A stretch of 64,000 bases of DNA. Origin: Calditrichota bacterium (GTDB lineage Bacteria; CLD3). The stretch covers positions 242,715 to 306,714 of the forward strand of contig QQUF01000008.1 in NCBI GenBank assembly GCA_008501735.1, given 5' to 3'. How positions within the stretch are numbered: position 1 is the first letter of the stretch; every line of letters starts with the position of its first letter. Under the pieces are notes generated by a model. That model saw only the letters and a list, made by a program, of their open reading frames with translations. It was not told where the DNA came from and did not search any database. Below are positions 51,146-59,426 of the stretch, piece by piece. The position numbers were made by a program, and so were the translations under genes.

Positions 51146-52324
51146 ATGAAAGAAGTTTTTATAGTTAGTGCGGTTAGAACACCGCTTGGAAGTTTCGGAA
51201 AATCTTTGGCTTCAATAACTGCACCTAACTTAGGAAAAATTGCTGCTAAAGAAGCAATTGTCAGAGCAGGAATACAAGCAGAGCAAATTGAAGAAACAAT
51301 TTTTGGTCACGGAAGACAAGCTGGTTGCGGACCAAATCCTGCAAGACAAGTTTCTGTTGGAGCAGGAATTCCAGAGACTTCTCCAGCTTACACAGTCAAC
51401 AAAGCGTGTGCTTCGGGAATGAAATCAATTGCAAACGGATTTGGCTCAATTTTGCTCGGCGACAACGAAATTGTTTTAGCCGGTGGAATGGAATCAATGA
51501 GCAACACTCCTTATATGTTGACTCAAGCTCGTTGGGGAATGAAAATGGGAGAATTTGAACTCTCTGACGGAATGTATTTGGATGGATTTGATTGCCCGAT
51601 TTCAGAACAAAGAATGGGAAGAACAGCTGAAAACCTTGCTGAAAAATATTCAATTTCAAGACAAGAACAAGATGAGTATGCAGAACTTACACAACAAAAA
51701 TGTGGTGTTGCCCTCGAAAAAGGTTACTTCAACGATGAAACAGTTTCAGTAGAAATTAAGTCTCGTAGAGGTTCAACATTTTTTGAAATTGATGAACACC
51801 CAAGACCTGACTCAACTGTTGAAAAAATGCAGAAATTAAAACCCGTTTTCAAAAAAGATGGAACAGTTCACGCAGGAAATGCTTCAGGAATTAGTGACGG
51901 AGCTTCTGCTTTGATTTTGGCTTCAAGAGAAAAAGTCGAAGAACTTGGAATCAAGCCTTTGGCAAAAATTATCGCTTACCAAACTGCTGGAGTTCCTGCA
52001 AATATTATGGGAATTGGACCTGTGTCAGCAACTCAGAAACTTTTTGCAAAAACAGGATTTAACTTCGACAAGGTTGGGGTTGTGGAAATGAACGAAGCAT
52101 TTGCTGCACAAGTCATTGCTTGCGACAGAGAGCTAAAAATTCCAAAAGAAAAACTCAATGTTTTTGGTGGAGCAATTGCACTTGGTCATCCAATCGGAGC
52201 GACTGGAGCAAGAATTGTTGTAACTTTGCTCAACGCACTTGAGAAAAAAGATGAGCAATACGGTCTTGCTTCTCTTTGTGTTTCGGGTGGACTTGGGATG
52301 AGTATGCTTTTTGAAAGAGTTTAG
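51146..52324 (+). CDS. Acetyl-CoA acetyltransferase (thiolase)
   Basis: The 392-residue enzyme has the acyl-enzyme Cys88 in NKACASGMKS, the catalytic His348 in ALGHPIGATGAR and the proton-transfer Cys378 in LCVSGGLGM. NEAFAAQ is also present. The length and signatures fit biosynthetic acetoacetyl-CoA thiolases (AtoB/PhaA); 3-ketoacyl-CoA thiolase activity on longer substrates is possible. It is monocistronic or precedes the BatC-like gene by 27 nt. Confidence 0.92.
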   Translation: MKEVFIVSAVRTPLGSFGKSLASITAPNLGKIAAKEAIVRAGIQAEQIEETIFGHGRQAGCGPNPARQVSVGAGIPETSPAYTVNKACASGMKSIANGFGSILLGDNEIVLAGGMESMSNTPYMLTQARWGMKMGEFELSDGMYLDGFDCPISEQRMGRTAENLAEKYSISRQEQDEYAELTQQKCGVALEKGYFNDETVSVEIKSRRGSTFFEIDEHPRPDSTVEKMQKLKPVFKKDGTVHAGNASGISDGASALILASREKVEELGIKPLAKIIAYQTAGVPANIMGIGPVSATQKLFAKTGFNFDKVGVVEMNEAFAAQVIACDRELKIPKEKLNVFGGAIALGHPIGATGARIVVTLLNALEKKDEQYGLASLCVSGGLGMSMLFERV

Positions 52325-52351
52325 TTTTCTAGTTTTTTCACTTCATTAACT

Positions 52352-53005
52352 ATGAGTTTTAAAATTATGTTTTACATTTTTCTAGTTCTACTCTTTGTTG
52401 GAAATGCTTTTGCGTCGAAGTCAGACGGACTTGTTCACGAGTCTGCTTCGCTTTACTCAAAAGAGAAGTTTGAAGATGCTTTGGCAAAAGTTGAAACAGC
52501 TTTAAAAATTGATTCACAAAATCCGTTTGCCAAACCTTTACGAGAAAAGATTTTGGAGCGGTTGAAGGAACAAGAACAGCAAAAACAGAATCAACAAAAC
52601 CAACAGAACCAAAATCAAAACCAACAGGAAAAAGAACAAAATCAGCAGAACCAAGACCAGAAAAACGAAGACGAACAGCAACAACAAGACCAAAGCCAAA
52701 AAGAAAAAAGTAACGACGAAGAACAGAAAAAAGACGCTGAAGAAGAGTCTTCTCAACAGCACGTTCCAAAAGACCAAAATGAGGAACAAGAGCAAAACCA
52801 AGCTGAAAATCAACCCAATGAAGAAGAAAGTAAAGAAGAGCAGGAACAGAAATCCCAACAAGCAAGACAAGCTCAAATGCAAAAACAACAAGAGAAAGAA
52901 AATGCTATGCGAATTTTAAACTCATTTAAAAATGATGAAAAGAATTTGTTAAAGTCCCGCAAGCTAAAAAGCGACAAAAAAACTTCAAGCGATAAAGATT
53001 GGTAA
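52352..53005 (+). CDS. Exported Gln/Glu/Asn-rich protein, BatC-like
   Basis: The 217-residue protein has a signal peptide (about 1-21, VGNAFAS), a short TPR-like helix pair (ALAKVETALKIDSQNP), then about 115 residues of Gln/Asn/Glu/Lys repeats, and a C-terminal RILNSFKNDEKNLL plus SSDKDW. The end resembles the C-terminus of BatC proteins found with the Bacteroides aerotolerance operon, but no BatA, B, D or E is adjacent, so this is tentative. A 27-nt spacer follows thiolase; the next gene starts 3 nt downstream. Confidence 0.6.
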   Translation: MSFKIMFYIFLVLLFVGNAFASKSDGLVHESASLYSKEKFEDALAKVETALKIDSQNPFAKPLREKILERLKEQEQQKQNQQNQQNQNQNQQEKEQNQQNQDQKNEDEQQQQDQSQKEKSNDEEQKKDAEEESSQQHVPKDQNEEQEQNQAENQPNEEESKEEQEQKSQQARQAQMQKQQEKENAMRILNSFKNDEKNLLKSRKLKSDKKTSSDKDW

Positions 53006-53008
53006 ATT

Positions 53009-53515
53009 TTGGAACCTAAAGTTTACAAACTCAAACTTACAATAAATTTGATAATTCTAGTTTCTTGGTTATTGATTGGAATTCTTTTAGGTTATGTTTT
53101 TTGGACTGAAAAATCGATTTTCACAGGCGTTTTTGCTTTGGTTTGTTTCGCAGTTGTTTTTTACGTTCTACTGCTTTTGAAAAATGTTAAAGTCGGATTA
53201 GACAAAAATAAAATTTTTTCAGTCGGTGTCTTCGGTAAAAAAACAGAGTTTCTTTTTACCGAATTAGAAACTTTCACTTTTAAGCATTTCAAAAATCACG
53301 CTACGTTTTACCTTTATGCTAAAGGTGACTCAAATGAGAAAGTTCAATTCAGTAGCGATTTAGAGTATTGGGAAGGACTAATTCTCGAAATTTTAAGTCA
53401 CACTTCAAACCTAAAAATTGACTCTGGGATTTCCTCTGTAATTGATACTTTGGGTAAAAAAGAGAAGATTGATCCAAGAGTAATTTCCGCAATTCAAATT
53501 GAACTTAATAAATAG
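53009..53515 (+). CDS. Two-helix membrane protein with a PH-like soluble domain
   Basis: The TTG at 53009 is the only early start in frame. Of the 168 residues, two helices (about 11-34 and 37-58) are followed by a beta-rich domain with KIFSVGVFGKKTEF and TFKHFKNHATFYLY, resembling small membrane-anchored PH-type domains. No catalytic motif. It is directly downstream of the BatC-like gene. Confidence 0.55.
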   Translation: MEPKVYKLKLTINLIILVSWLLIGILLGYVFWTEKSIFTGVFALVCFAVVFYVLLLLKNVKVGLDKNKIFSVGVFGKKTEFLFTELETFTFKHFKNHATFYLYAKGDSNEKVQFSSDLEYWEGLILEILSHTSNLKIDSGISSVIDTLGKKEKIDPRVISAIQIELNK

Positions 53516-53525
53516 TAAAAAATCA

Positions 53526-53556
53526 TTTGAGAAACGTCGTAAAAATGTTACATTTT
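53526..53556 (+). promoter_or_regulatory. Possible promoter of the nuo operon
   Basis: TTTG (53526-53529), a 19-nt spacer and TACATTTT (53549-53556), one base short of the Bacteroidetes TAnnTTTG, lie 45 nt upstream of the nuoA ATG. This is the only spacer before the operon. Confidence 0.35.
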
Positions 53557-53600
53557 TGGCTTGTAAAAACAACTAAAAAACTAACTTAGTTTGGTACAAA

Positions 53601-54011
53601 ATGGAACAATACGGTGTAATTCTTGCTTTTTTTATTTTCGGTTTAGTTTTTGTCGTCGCAAACTTGACAATTGCTTCGATTTTGTCGAAGAAAATTAAGA
53701 GTCAGCAAAAATTTGAACTCTACGAATGTGGCGAGGTCGCAGAAGGCGATGCTTGGATTCGTTTTAATAACAGATTTTATTTGATTGCTCTCGTGTTTCT
53801 CGTTTTTGACGTAGAAGTTGTAATGATTTATCCTTGGGCAGTTGCACTGAATGAAATGATTGCTGAAGGAAATGGAGTTTTTGCTTTTTGGGCAATGTCT
53901 GTTTTCGTAGTAATCCTTATTCTCGGACTCGCTTATGATTGGATAAAAGGCGGACTCGAATGGGTTAAACCAAATTTACTTCAACTTGATTATTTAAAGA
54001 AAGACGCATAA
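53601..54011 (+). CDS. nuoA: NADH-quinone oxidoreductase subunit A
   Basis: This 136-residue protein has three membrane helices, the loop between helices 1 and 2 with YECGEVAEGDAW (normally YECG...P), and FLVFDVEVVMIYPWA in helix 2. It is part of the membrane arm at the junction with the Q-module. nuoB begins directly after its stop. Confidence 0.95.
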   Translation: MEQYGVILAFFIFGLVFVVANLTIASILSKKIKSQQKFELYECGEVAEGDAWIRFNNRFYLIALVFLVFDVEVVMIYPWAVALNEMIAEGNGVFAFWAMSVFVVILILGLAYDWIKGGLEWVKPNLLQLDYLKKDA

Positions 54012-54506
54012 ATGAGCTTAGATGGAATTTTAGAAGAAGGTGTAATTACCACCACAGTTGACGGAGTTTTAAACTGGGCAAAAAAGTCTTCAATTTGGCC
54101 AATGGGATTTGGGTTAGCTTGTTGTGCTATCGAAATGATGGCAACTGGAGCTCCAAGGTTCGATATGGCTCGTTTTGGTTGTGAGGTTTTTAGACCAAGC
54201 CCAAGACAATGTGATTTGATGATTGTCGCTGGAACTGTAACAATGAAAATGGCTCCAAGAGTTAAAAGACTTTATGAGCAAATGCCTGAACCGAAATACG
54301 TGATTTCGATGGGAAGTTGTTCAAATTGTGGCGGACCTTATTGGCAACAAGGCTATCATGTTCTTAAAGGCGTTGACAGAATTATTCCTGTTGATGTTTA
54401 CGTTCCGGGTTGTCCTCCAAGACCGGAAGCTCTTCTTGAAGGAATTTTTAAACTCCAAGAAAAAATCAAAATGACAACAATCGCTAAGAAAAAAATAGCT
54501 GTTTAG
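54012..54506 (+). CDS. nuoB: NADH-quinone oxidoreductase subunit B
   Basis: This 164-residue Fe-S protein holds the terminal N2 cluster through Cys37-Cys38 ([10 protein letters not shown]), Cys103 (GSCSNCGG) and Cys134 ([14 protein letters not shown]). These ligands are all present. It forms the quinone site with NuoD. Starting ATG follows nuoA with no spacer. Confidence 0.96.
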   Translation: MSLDGILEEGVITTTVDGVLNWAKKSSIWPMGFGLACCAIEMMATGAPRFDMARFGCEVFRPSPRQCDLMIVAGTVTMKMAPRVKRLYEQMPEPKYVISMGSCSNCGGPYWQQGYHVLKGVDRIIPVDVYVPGCPPRPEALLEGIFKLQEKIKMTTIAKKKIAV

Positions 54507-54518
54507 GATTTTTACCTG

Positions 54519-55034
54519 ATGACACCAGAAGAAATATTTAACAAACTCAAAGATAAATTCGGCGAAAGCAAAATTTTGTCCGTTCACAATAATGAGTCGG
54601 CAGAAGTTGATATTTGCGACCCTTTTATCAATATTGAACCTCTTGCAATGACAGAAGTTGCTAAGTTTCTTAAAAATGATTCCGAACTGGCTTTTGATCA
54701 ATGTTGTTGCATTAGCGGAGTTGATTTGGGAGATGACTTACAAGCAGTTTACCACCTTTACTCTTTTAACCAAAAACACAAAATTTGCCTCAAAGCTACT
54801 ACTAATAGAGAAAACCCTGCAATCGGAACAACGGCTCTTACTTGGGGAATTTCAGGTTGGTTAGAAAGAGAAACTTACGATATGTTTGGAATCATTTTTA
54901 AAAATCATCCTGACCACAGAAGAATTCTTTTAGAAGAAGATTGGGAAGGTTACCCTTTAAGAAAAGATTACGAATTTCCACGTTATTGGCGAGGAATGGA
55001 AGTTACTCCGGAGGAGGATTATGGAACAGATTAA
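54519..55034 (+). CDS. nuoC: NADH-quinone oxidoreductase subunit C
   Basis: This 171-residue protein shows WLERETYDMFGIIFKNHPDHRRIL, given here as ERETYDMFGIIFKNHPDH, and EGYPLRKDYE, the signature of the 30-kDa subunit. It is a separate gene, not fused to nuoD. It overlaps nuoD by 14 nt. Confidence 0.95.
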   Translation: MTPEEIFNKLKDKFGESKILSVHNNESAEVDICDPFINIEPLAMTEVAKFLKNDSELAFDQCCCISGVDLGDDLQAVYHLYSFNQKHKICLKATTNRENPAIGTTALTWGISGWLERETYDMFGIIFKNHPDHRRILLEEDWEGYPLRKDYEFPRYWRGMEVTPEEDYGTD

Positions 55035-56151
55035 AACTGATTTAATGACAATAAATATGGGACCTCAACATCCTTCAACTCACGGAGTTTTGAGACTTGA
55101 ACTTAAAACTGACGGTGAAATTGTAGATTCTTGTCGTCCTTACTTAGGTTACTTACATCGTTGTTTTGAAAAACATTGCGAATCTTTGGATTATCTAAAA
55201 ATAGTCCCTTTTACGGATAGAATGGATTATTTAGCCGCAATGAATAACAATTGGGCTTTTGCTCTTGCTGTTGAAAAAATGATGGGAATTGAAGTTCCTG
55301 AAAAATGCGAATACCTTAGAGTTATCGTTAGTGAACTAAACAGGATTGCAAGCCACATTATTGCTTTCGGAACTTTTGGGCTTGACATCGGAGCATTCAC
55401 ACCTTTCTTGCTTGCCTTCAATCAAAGGGAATTAATTTTCGATCTTTTGGAAGAGGCTTCAGGAGCAAGAATGCTTTATAATTATATCTGGGTTGGTGGA
55501 GTTGCAAGAGACGTGACTTCTGAATGGCTCAAAAAAGTAAAAGGATTTTGTGAATCTTACAAACCTGTAATCAACGAAATTGATGACCTTCTTAGTTATA
55601 ACAAAATTTTCGTTTCAAGGGCTGCTAATGTTGGAATAGTTCCAAAAGATTTGGCGATTGATTACGGATTTACAGGACCAAATCTAAGAGGCTCAGGGAT
55701 AGAATTTGACCTCAGAAAAGACGAACCTTATTCAATTTATGATAAATTTGATTTTGATGTTCCTATTGGAAGTGGCGAGGAAGGAACTCTCGGTGATTGT
55801 TGGGACAGATATATGTGTAGAATTCGTGAAACACGTGAATCAATCAAAATCATTGAGCAAGCACTTGAAGGAATTTCACTCGAAGGCGATATTTATGAAG
55901 CAGTGCCTAAGAATTTTAATAAAATGCCAAAAGGTGAAGTTTACGTTCGTTCAGAAACCCCAAGAGGTGAAATGGGAATTTATATTGTAAGTGAAGGTGG
56001 AAAAGCACCAACTCCTTACAGATGTAAAGTTCGTTCTCCTGCTTTTTGTGCACTTTCAATTCTTGAAAAAATTGCCAAAGGTGTGATGATTTCCGACATA
56101 ATTGTAATTCTCGGAAGCATTGACATTGTTCTCGGCGAAGTTGACAGATAG
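55021..56151 (+). CDS. nuoD: NADH-quinone oxidoreductase subunit D
   Basis: This 376-residue 49-kDa-type subunit has MGPQHPSTHGVLR near the start, GYLHRCFEK, and the C-terminal VILGSIDIVLGEVDR. Several conserved quinone-site residues (His in PQHPSTHG) are present. The ATG is preceded by GGAGGAGG, one of the strongest ribosome sites in the window. Confidence 0.96.
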   Translation: MEQIKTDLMTINMGPQHPSTHGVLRLELKTDGEIVDSCRPYLGYLHRCFEKHCESLDYLKIVPFTDRMDYLAAMNNNWAFALAVEKMMGIEVPEKCEYLRVIVSELNRIASHIIAFGTFGLDIGAFTPFLLAFNQRELIFDLLEEASGARMLYNYIWVGGVARDVTSEWLKKVKGFCESYKPVINEIDDLLSYNKIFVSRAANVGIVPKDLAIDYGFTGPNLRGSGIEFDLRKDEPYSIYDKFDFDVPIGSGEEGTLGDCWDRYMCRIRETRESIKIIEQALEGISLEGDIYEAVPKNFNKMPKGEVYVRSETPRGEMGIYIVSEGGKAPTPYRCKVRSPAFCALSILEKIAKGVMISDIIVILGSIDIVLGEVDR

Positions 56152-56169
56152 ATTTTTAGGATAATTTAA

Positions 56170-57258
56170 ATGGATAACATATTTCTTTGGATAGCAATTA
56201 CACTTGGAGCAATGGTTGGCTTAGTCAGCGTTGTTGGAATTGTCTCAATTTATCTCGAAAGAAAAATTTCTGCTTTTATGCAAGACCGTCTTGGACCGAT
56301 GGAAGTTGGTTTTGGTAGTTTAGTAAATGCAATTGCAGGAAAAGAAGTGCTTCGTGAAGGTCGAATTGGTTTAGCTCAAAGTTTGGCTGACGGTTTGAAA
56401 CTTTTACAAAAAGAAGACATCATTCCTGATGGTGCTGATAAATTTCTCTTTAAACTCGCACCAATGATTGTTTTTGCAGGTACTTTCTCAACTTTTGCAG
56501 CTTTGCCTTTAGCTGAATATTTTATTCCTGCTGATGTGAACATCGGTTTATTTTACATTCTCGCGATTTCATCTTTTGGGGTTAGCGGAATTTTGATGGC
56601 TGGTTGGTCTTCAAACAACAAATGGGGACTTTTAGGTTCACTTCGTTCAACTGCTCAAATGGTTAGTTATGAAATTCCTGTTGGAGTTTCACTTGTGAGT
56701 ATTGTAATGCTTACAGGAACTTTGAGTATGAAAGGAATCGTTGTTGCTCAAGAAGGCTGGTTTTGGAACTGGCATCTTTTCGGTGCTGTTGGACATCACG
56801 GATTAATCGGTTTTGTCCTTCTTCCAATGATGGTCATTAATTTTATCGCTTACTTTATCGGTTCTTTAGCAGAGACAAATCGTGCACCTTTTGATATTCC
56901 TGAAGCTGAGTCTGAACTTGTTGCAGGTTATCACACAGAATACACAGGAATGAGGTTTGCGATTTTCTTCTTGGCTGAATACGGAGCGATTTTTGTCGGA
57001 AATGCGATTGCTGTTGCATTGTTTCTCGGTGGCTGGTATTCAGGAATTCCTGCGATTGACCAAGCTAATATTCCAGGAATTGCACCACTCGTATTTATTT
57101 TGAAAACATTTGTTTTAATTTTTGTAGTAATGTGGATTCGTTGGACTCTTCCTCGTTTGAGAGTTGACCAACTTATGACCTTGTGTTGGAAATATTTAAT
57201 TCCATTCACGCTCTTCACATTCTTTTCAGTAGCAATTTATAAAGTTTTTATCGTTTAA
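56170..57258 (+). CDS. nuoH: NADH-quinone oxidoreductase subunit H
   Basis: This 362-residue membrane protein has eight or nine helices; ERKISAFMQDRLGPMEVG near residue 30, the AETNRAPFDIPEAESELV loop and FFLAEYG are typical NuoH/ND1 sites contributing to the quinone channel. Complete. It follows nuoD after 18 nt. Confidence 0.96.
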   Translation: MDNIFLWIAITLGAMVGLVSVVGIVSIYLERKISAFMQDRLGPMEVGFGSLVNAIAGKEVLREGRIGLAQSLADGLKLLQKEDIIPDGADKFLFKLAPMIVFAGTFSTFAALPLAEYFIPADVNIGLFYILAISSFGVSGILMAGWSSNNKWGLLGSLRSTAQMVSYEIPVGVSLVSIVMLTGTLSMKGIVVAQEGWFWNWHLFGAVGHHGLIGFVLLPMMVINFIAYFIGSLAETNRAPFDIPEAESELVAGYHTEYTGMRFAIFFLAEYGAIFVGNAIAVALFLGGWYSGIPAIDQANIPGIAPLVFILKTFVLIFVVMWIRWTLPRLRVDQLMTLCWKYLIPFTLFTFFSVAIYKVFIV

Positions 57259-57272
57259 CGAAAGGCTCTTTA

Positions 57273-58088
57273 ATGTCTTACTTTGGAGATATAGCTAAAG
57301 CTGTTTCAACAATTTCTACAGGTATGAAAATTACTTTTGCTCACTTTAAAAATGTGGGAAAAAACAAAGGTACATTTACAACTCAGTACCCAAAAGAAAC
57401 ACTTACGGCTCCTGCTTTTTCACGTCAACAACTTCATAACAATATAGATGATTGTATCGGCTGTAAAAAATGTGCAATGGCTTGTCCCGTTGATTGCATT
57501 GATATTGTAACGGTAAAAGCAGGTGCAGATGAACTATCTGATTGTTCTGACGGAACAAAAAGAAGACTTCACCTCACAGTTTATGATATTGATATGGCAA
57601 AATGTATGTTTTGCGGACTTTGTACTTATCCTTGTCCAACGCATTGTTTGACAATCAATGACGACCACAATTTTATCAAGTTTGAAAGAAGTGAATTAAA
57701 ATATAAATTCTCTGCTTACTCTCCCGAAGATGTTGTGCGAATCGAAAAAGAAGCAGCGGAACGTGAAGTAATAGCGAAAGCTGAAAAAGCAGCTAAAGCT
57801 AAAGCCAAAGCAGAAGCAGCGGCTAAGAAAAAAGCAGCCGAAGTAGCAAAAGCTAAAGCAGAAGCAGAAAAAGTAGAAACTGCTCCTGAACCTGAAAAAA
57901 CTGAACCTAAAGCTAAAACAGAGCCAGTTGCAAAGACTCAGGTTGAACAGGTTGTTGAAGTGAAAAAAGAAGAAGTTAAGTTACCTGTTGCTGAAGCTAA
58001 AGAAAATGAGGCTAAAGCAGAAGAAATTAAGCCAACTGAAGACGCTTCAAAAGAAGCAAATTCAGATAATGAAACAAAAGAATCTTAG
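57273..58088 (+). CDS. nuoI: NADH-quinone oxidoreductase subunit I with long charged tail
   Basis: The first 150 residues carry two 4Fe-4S motifs: CIGCKKCAMACP (Cys61, 64, 67, 71) and CMFCGLCTYPCP (Cys111, 114, 117, 121). From about residue 165 to 271 there is a tail of Ala, Lys, Glu and Pro with VAKAKAEAEK-type repeats; normal NuoI proteins have only about 160-180 residues. The tail is probably a coiled-coil or disordered extension. The role of the tail is unknown. Confidence 0.93.
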   Translation: MSYFGDIAKAVSTISTGMKITFAHFKNVGKNKGTFTTQYPKETLTAPAFSRQQLHNNIDDCIGCKKCAMACPVDCIDIVTVKAGADELSDCSDGTKRRLHLTVYDIDMAKCMFCGLCTYPCPTHCLTINDDHNFIKFERSELKYKFSAYSPEDVVRIEKEAAEREVIAKAEKAAKAKAKAEAAAKKKAAEVAKAKAEAEKVETAPEPEKTEPKAKTEPVAKTQVEQVVEVKKEEVKLPVAEAKENEAKAEEIKPTEDASKEANSDNETKES

Positions 58089-58110
58089 ATATTTTTAGGA
58101 ATAAAATAAA

Positions 58111-58620
58111 ATGGTAATTGCAGACTTTGCATTCATTTTAGTAGCAGCATTTGTGCTTATTTGTGCGTGTGTTGTGGTTTTTCACAACAAAATTATTTAT
58201 TCAGCATTTGCACTCCTCTTCTGTTTCTTTGGAGTTGCAGGACTTTACGTCTTTTTGAACGCCGAATTTTTAGCAGGGACTCAGCTTCTTGTTTACGTTG
58301 GTGGGATTTCGGTACTTATCCTTTTTGGAATTTTACTTACTAAAAATATTGAAGATTTAACTTCAAAAGAAGTTTCAACCCAAAAGATTTTTGGCGGGTT
58401 AATTTCTGTTACTTTTTTAGGTGGTTTAATTTATATGGTAAACAGTGTAGATTGGAAAGTTTCAACTCCAAAACCGATAGAAAACTCTCCTGTTGAAATT
58501 GGTAAATTATTTATGAGTGACTTTCTGATACCTTTTGAAATTGCAGGAGTTTTGCTTTTGGTAGCTTTAATCGGTGCAGTTGTGATTGGTCGCGACACAG
58601 ACAAGGATTTGGAGGTCTAA
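58111..58620 (+). CDS. nuoJ: NADH-quinone oxidoreductase subunit J
   Basis: The 169-residue membrane protein has five helices, AGLYVFLNAEFLAGTQLLVY and YVGGISVLILFGILL being typical NuoJ/ND6 segments with the conserved Glu. It starts 22 nt after nuoI and ends 3 nt before nuoK. Confidence 0.94.
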   Translation: MVIADFAFILVAAFVLICACVVVFHNKIIYSAFALLFCFFGVAGLYVFLNAEFLAGTQLLVYVGGISVLILFGILLTKNIEDLTSKEVSTQKIFGGLISVTFLGGLIYMVNSVDWKVSTPKPIENSPVEIGKLFMSDFLIPFEIAGVLLLVALIGAVVIGRDTDKDLEV

Positions 58621-58623
58621 CAA

Positions 58624-58935
58624 ATGATTTACAATCAATTAGAAACTTACTTAGTAATTAGTGCGATTCTCTTTTCGCTTGGGCTTTATGCAACTTTCAC
58701 AAGAAAAAATGCAATTAGTATTTTGATGGGCGTTGAGTTAATACTAAATGCAGCTTGTATCAATTTTGTCGCATTTTCAAACTTTGTTGAAATCGGGCTT
58801 TCAGGACAAGTCGTAACGATTTTCTTGATAATTCTCGCAGCAGCAGAAGCAGCAGTTGCTTTGGCGATTGTCTTACATCTTTACAGACACATTCAATCTG
58901 TCAATGTGGACGAAGCAACAACACTCGAAGGCTAA
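58624..58935 (+). CDS. nuoK: NADH-quinone oxidoreductase subunit K
   Basis: The 103-residue protein has three helices with the two conserved membrane Glu (VELILNAACINFV and AAEAAVALAIVL) that serve proton transfer. Last gene of the run; a strong terminator follows and nuoL, M and N are absent from the window. Confidence 0.95.
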   Translation: MIYNQLETYLVISAILFSLGLYATFTRKNAISILMGVELILNAACINFVAFSNFVEIGLSGQVVTIFLIILAAAEAAVALAIVLHLYRHIQSVNVDEATTLEG

Positions 58936-58956
58936 AATTTATTTTTTATAATTTTT

Positions 58957-58989
58957 AAAGGCTTCTCAATTTTTGAGAAGCCTTTTTTT
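58957..58989 (+). terminator. Terminator of the nuo operon
   Basis: AAAGGCTTCTCAA (58957-58969) pairs with TTGAGAAGCCTTT (58973-58985) around a 3-nt loop, followed by seven Ts. It lies 21 nt after nuoK and blocks read-through into the arsR operon. Confidence 0.92.
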
Positions 58990-59014
58990 GTTTAAAATTG
59001 TTGCTTTTGAATTT

Positions 59015-59038
59015 ATTAATCGTTAATTTACGATTAAC
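59015..59038. promoter_or_regulatory. ArsR operator 1
   Basis: The half-sites TTAATCG (59016-59022) and CGATTAA (59031-59037) are perfect inverted repeats with an 8-nt spacer, ending 3 nt before the arsR ATG. It overlaps the start region and so would block initiation. The same 24-bp pattern occurs at 59389-59412. Confidence 0.75.
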
Positions 59039-59039
59039 T

Positions 59040-59375
59040 ATGAAACGTACAATTGAAGACATAAATTATTCCGAAACAGCAAATTCTTTGGCACGTTTTG
59101 CTAAAGCACTTGCACATCCCACAAGAATCGAAATTTTACATTATTTGGATAGTCAATCTTGTTGCTTTACAGGCGATTTGGTAGAAATTTTTCCTTTAGC
59201 TCAATCTACAATTTCACAGCATTTGAAAGAGTTGAAAAATGCAGGATTGATTCAAGGAGAGTTAAACTCACCAAAAATAAAATACTGCATTAATCAAGAG
59301 AATTGGAATAAAGCTCAAAAATTATTTGAAGAACTTTTTAAGAAAAATTTAGGCGATTCAAATGGGAATTGTTAA
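59040..59375 (+). CDS. arsR: ArsR/SmtB-family metalloregulator
   Basis: The ATG at 59040 is preferred over an upstream frame from 58998 that would run across operator 1 and through the terminator. The 111-residue winged-helix protein has ALAHPTRIEILHYL, the recognition helix AQSTISQHLKELKNAGLI, and Cys41-Cys42 at the DNA-proximal helix (QSCCFTGDL), plausible arsenite ligands, plus Cys83 and Cys111. It represses its own operon and releases DNA when As(III) or similar thiophiles bind. Confidence 0.92.
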   Translation: MKRTIEDINYSETANSLARFAKALAHPTRIEILHYLDSQSCCFTGDLVEIFPLAQSTISQHLKELKNAGLIQGELNSPKIKYCINQENWNKAQKLFEELFKKNLGDSNGNC

Positions 59376-59388
59376 AAAAATATTTAAT

Positions 59389-59412
59389 TTTAATCGTTTA
59401 TTCACGATAAAC
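59389..59412. promoter_or_regulatory. ArsR-type operator 2 inside the operon
   Basis: TTTAATCG (59389-59396) and CGATAAAC (59405-59412) match operator 1 at most positions, with the same 8-nt spacing. It lies between arsR and the small thioredoxin gene, 14 nt before the thioredoxin ATG. It suggests a second promoter or an internal roadblock under ArsR control. Confidence 0.7.
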
Positions 59413-59426
59413 AAAAGGTGAAAACA

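Noticed and set aside
52365..52891. Long antisense open frames of about 117 and 166 codons
   Set aside because: They are complements of the Gln/Glu-rich coding repeat; the Leu/Val/Phe-rich composition is a reflection of the sense codons.
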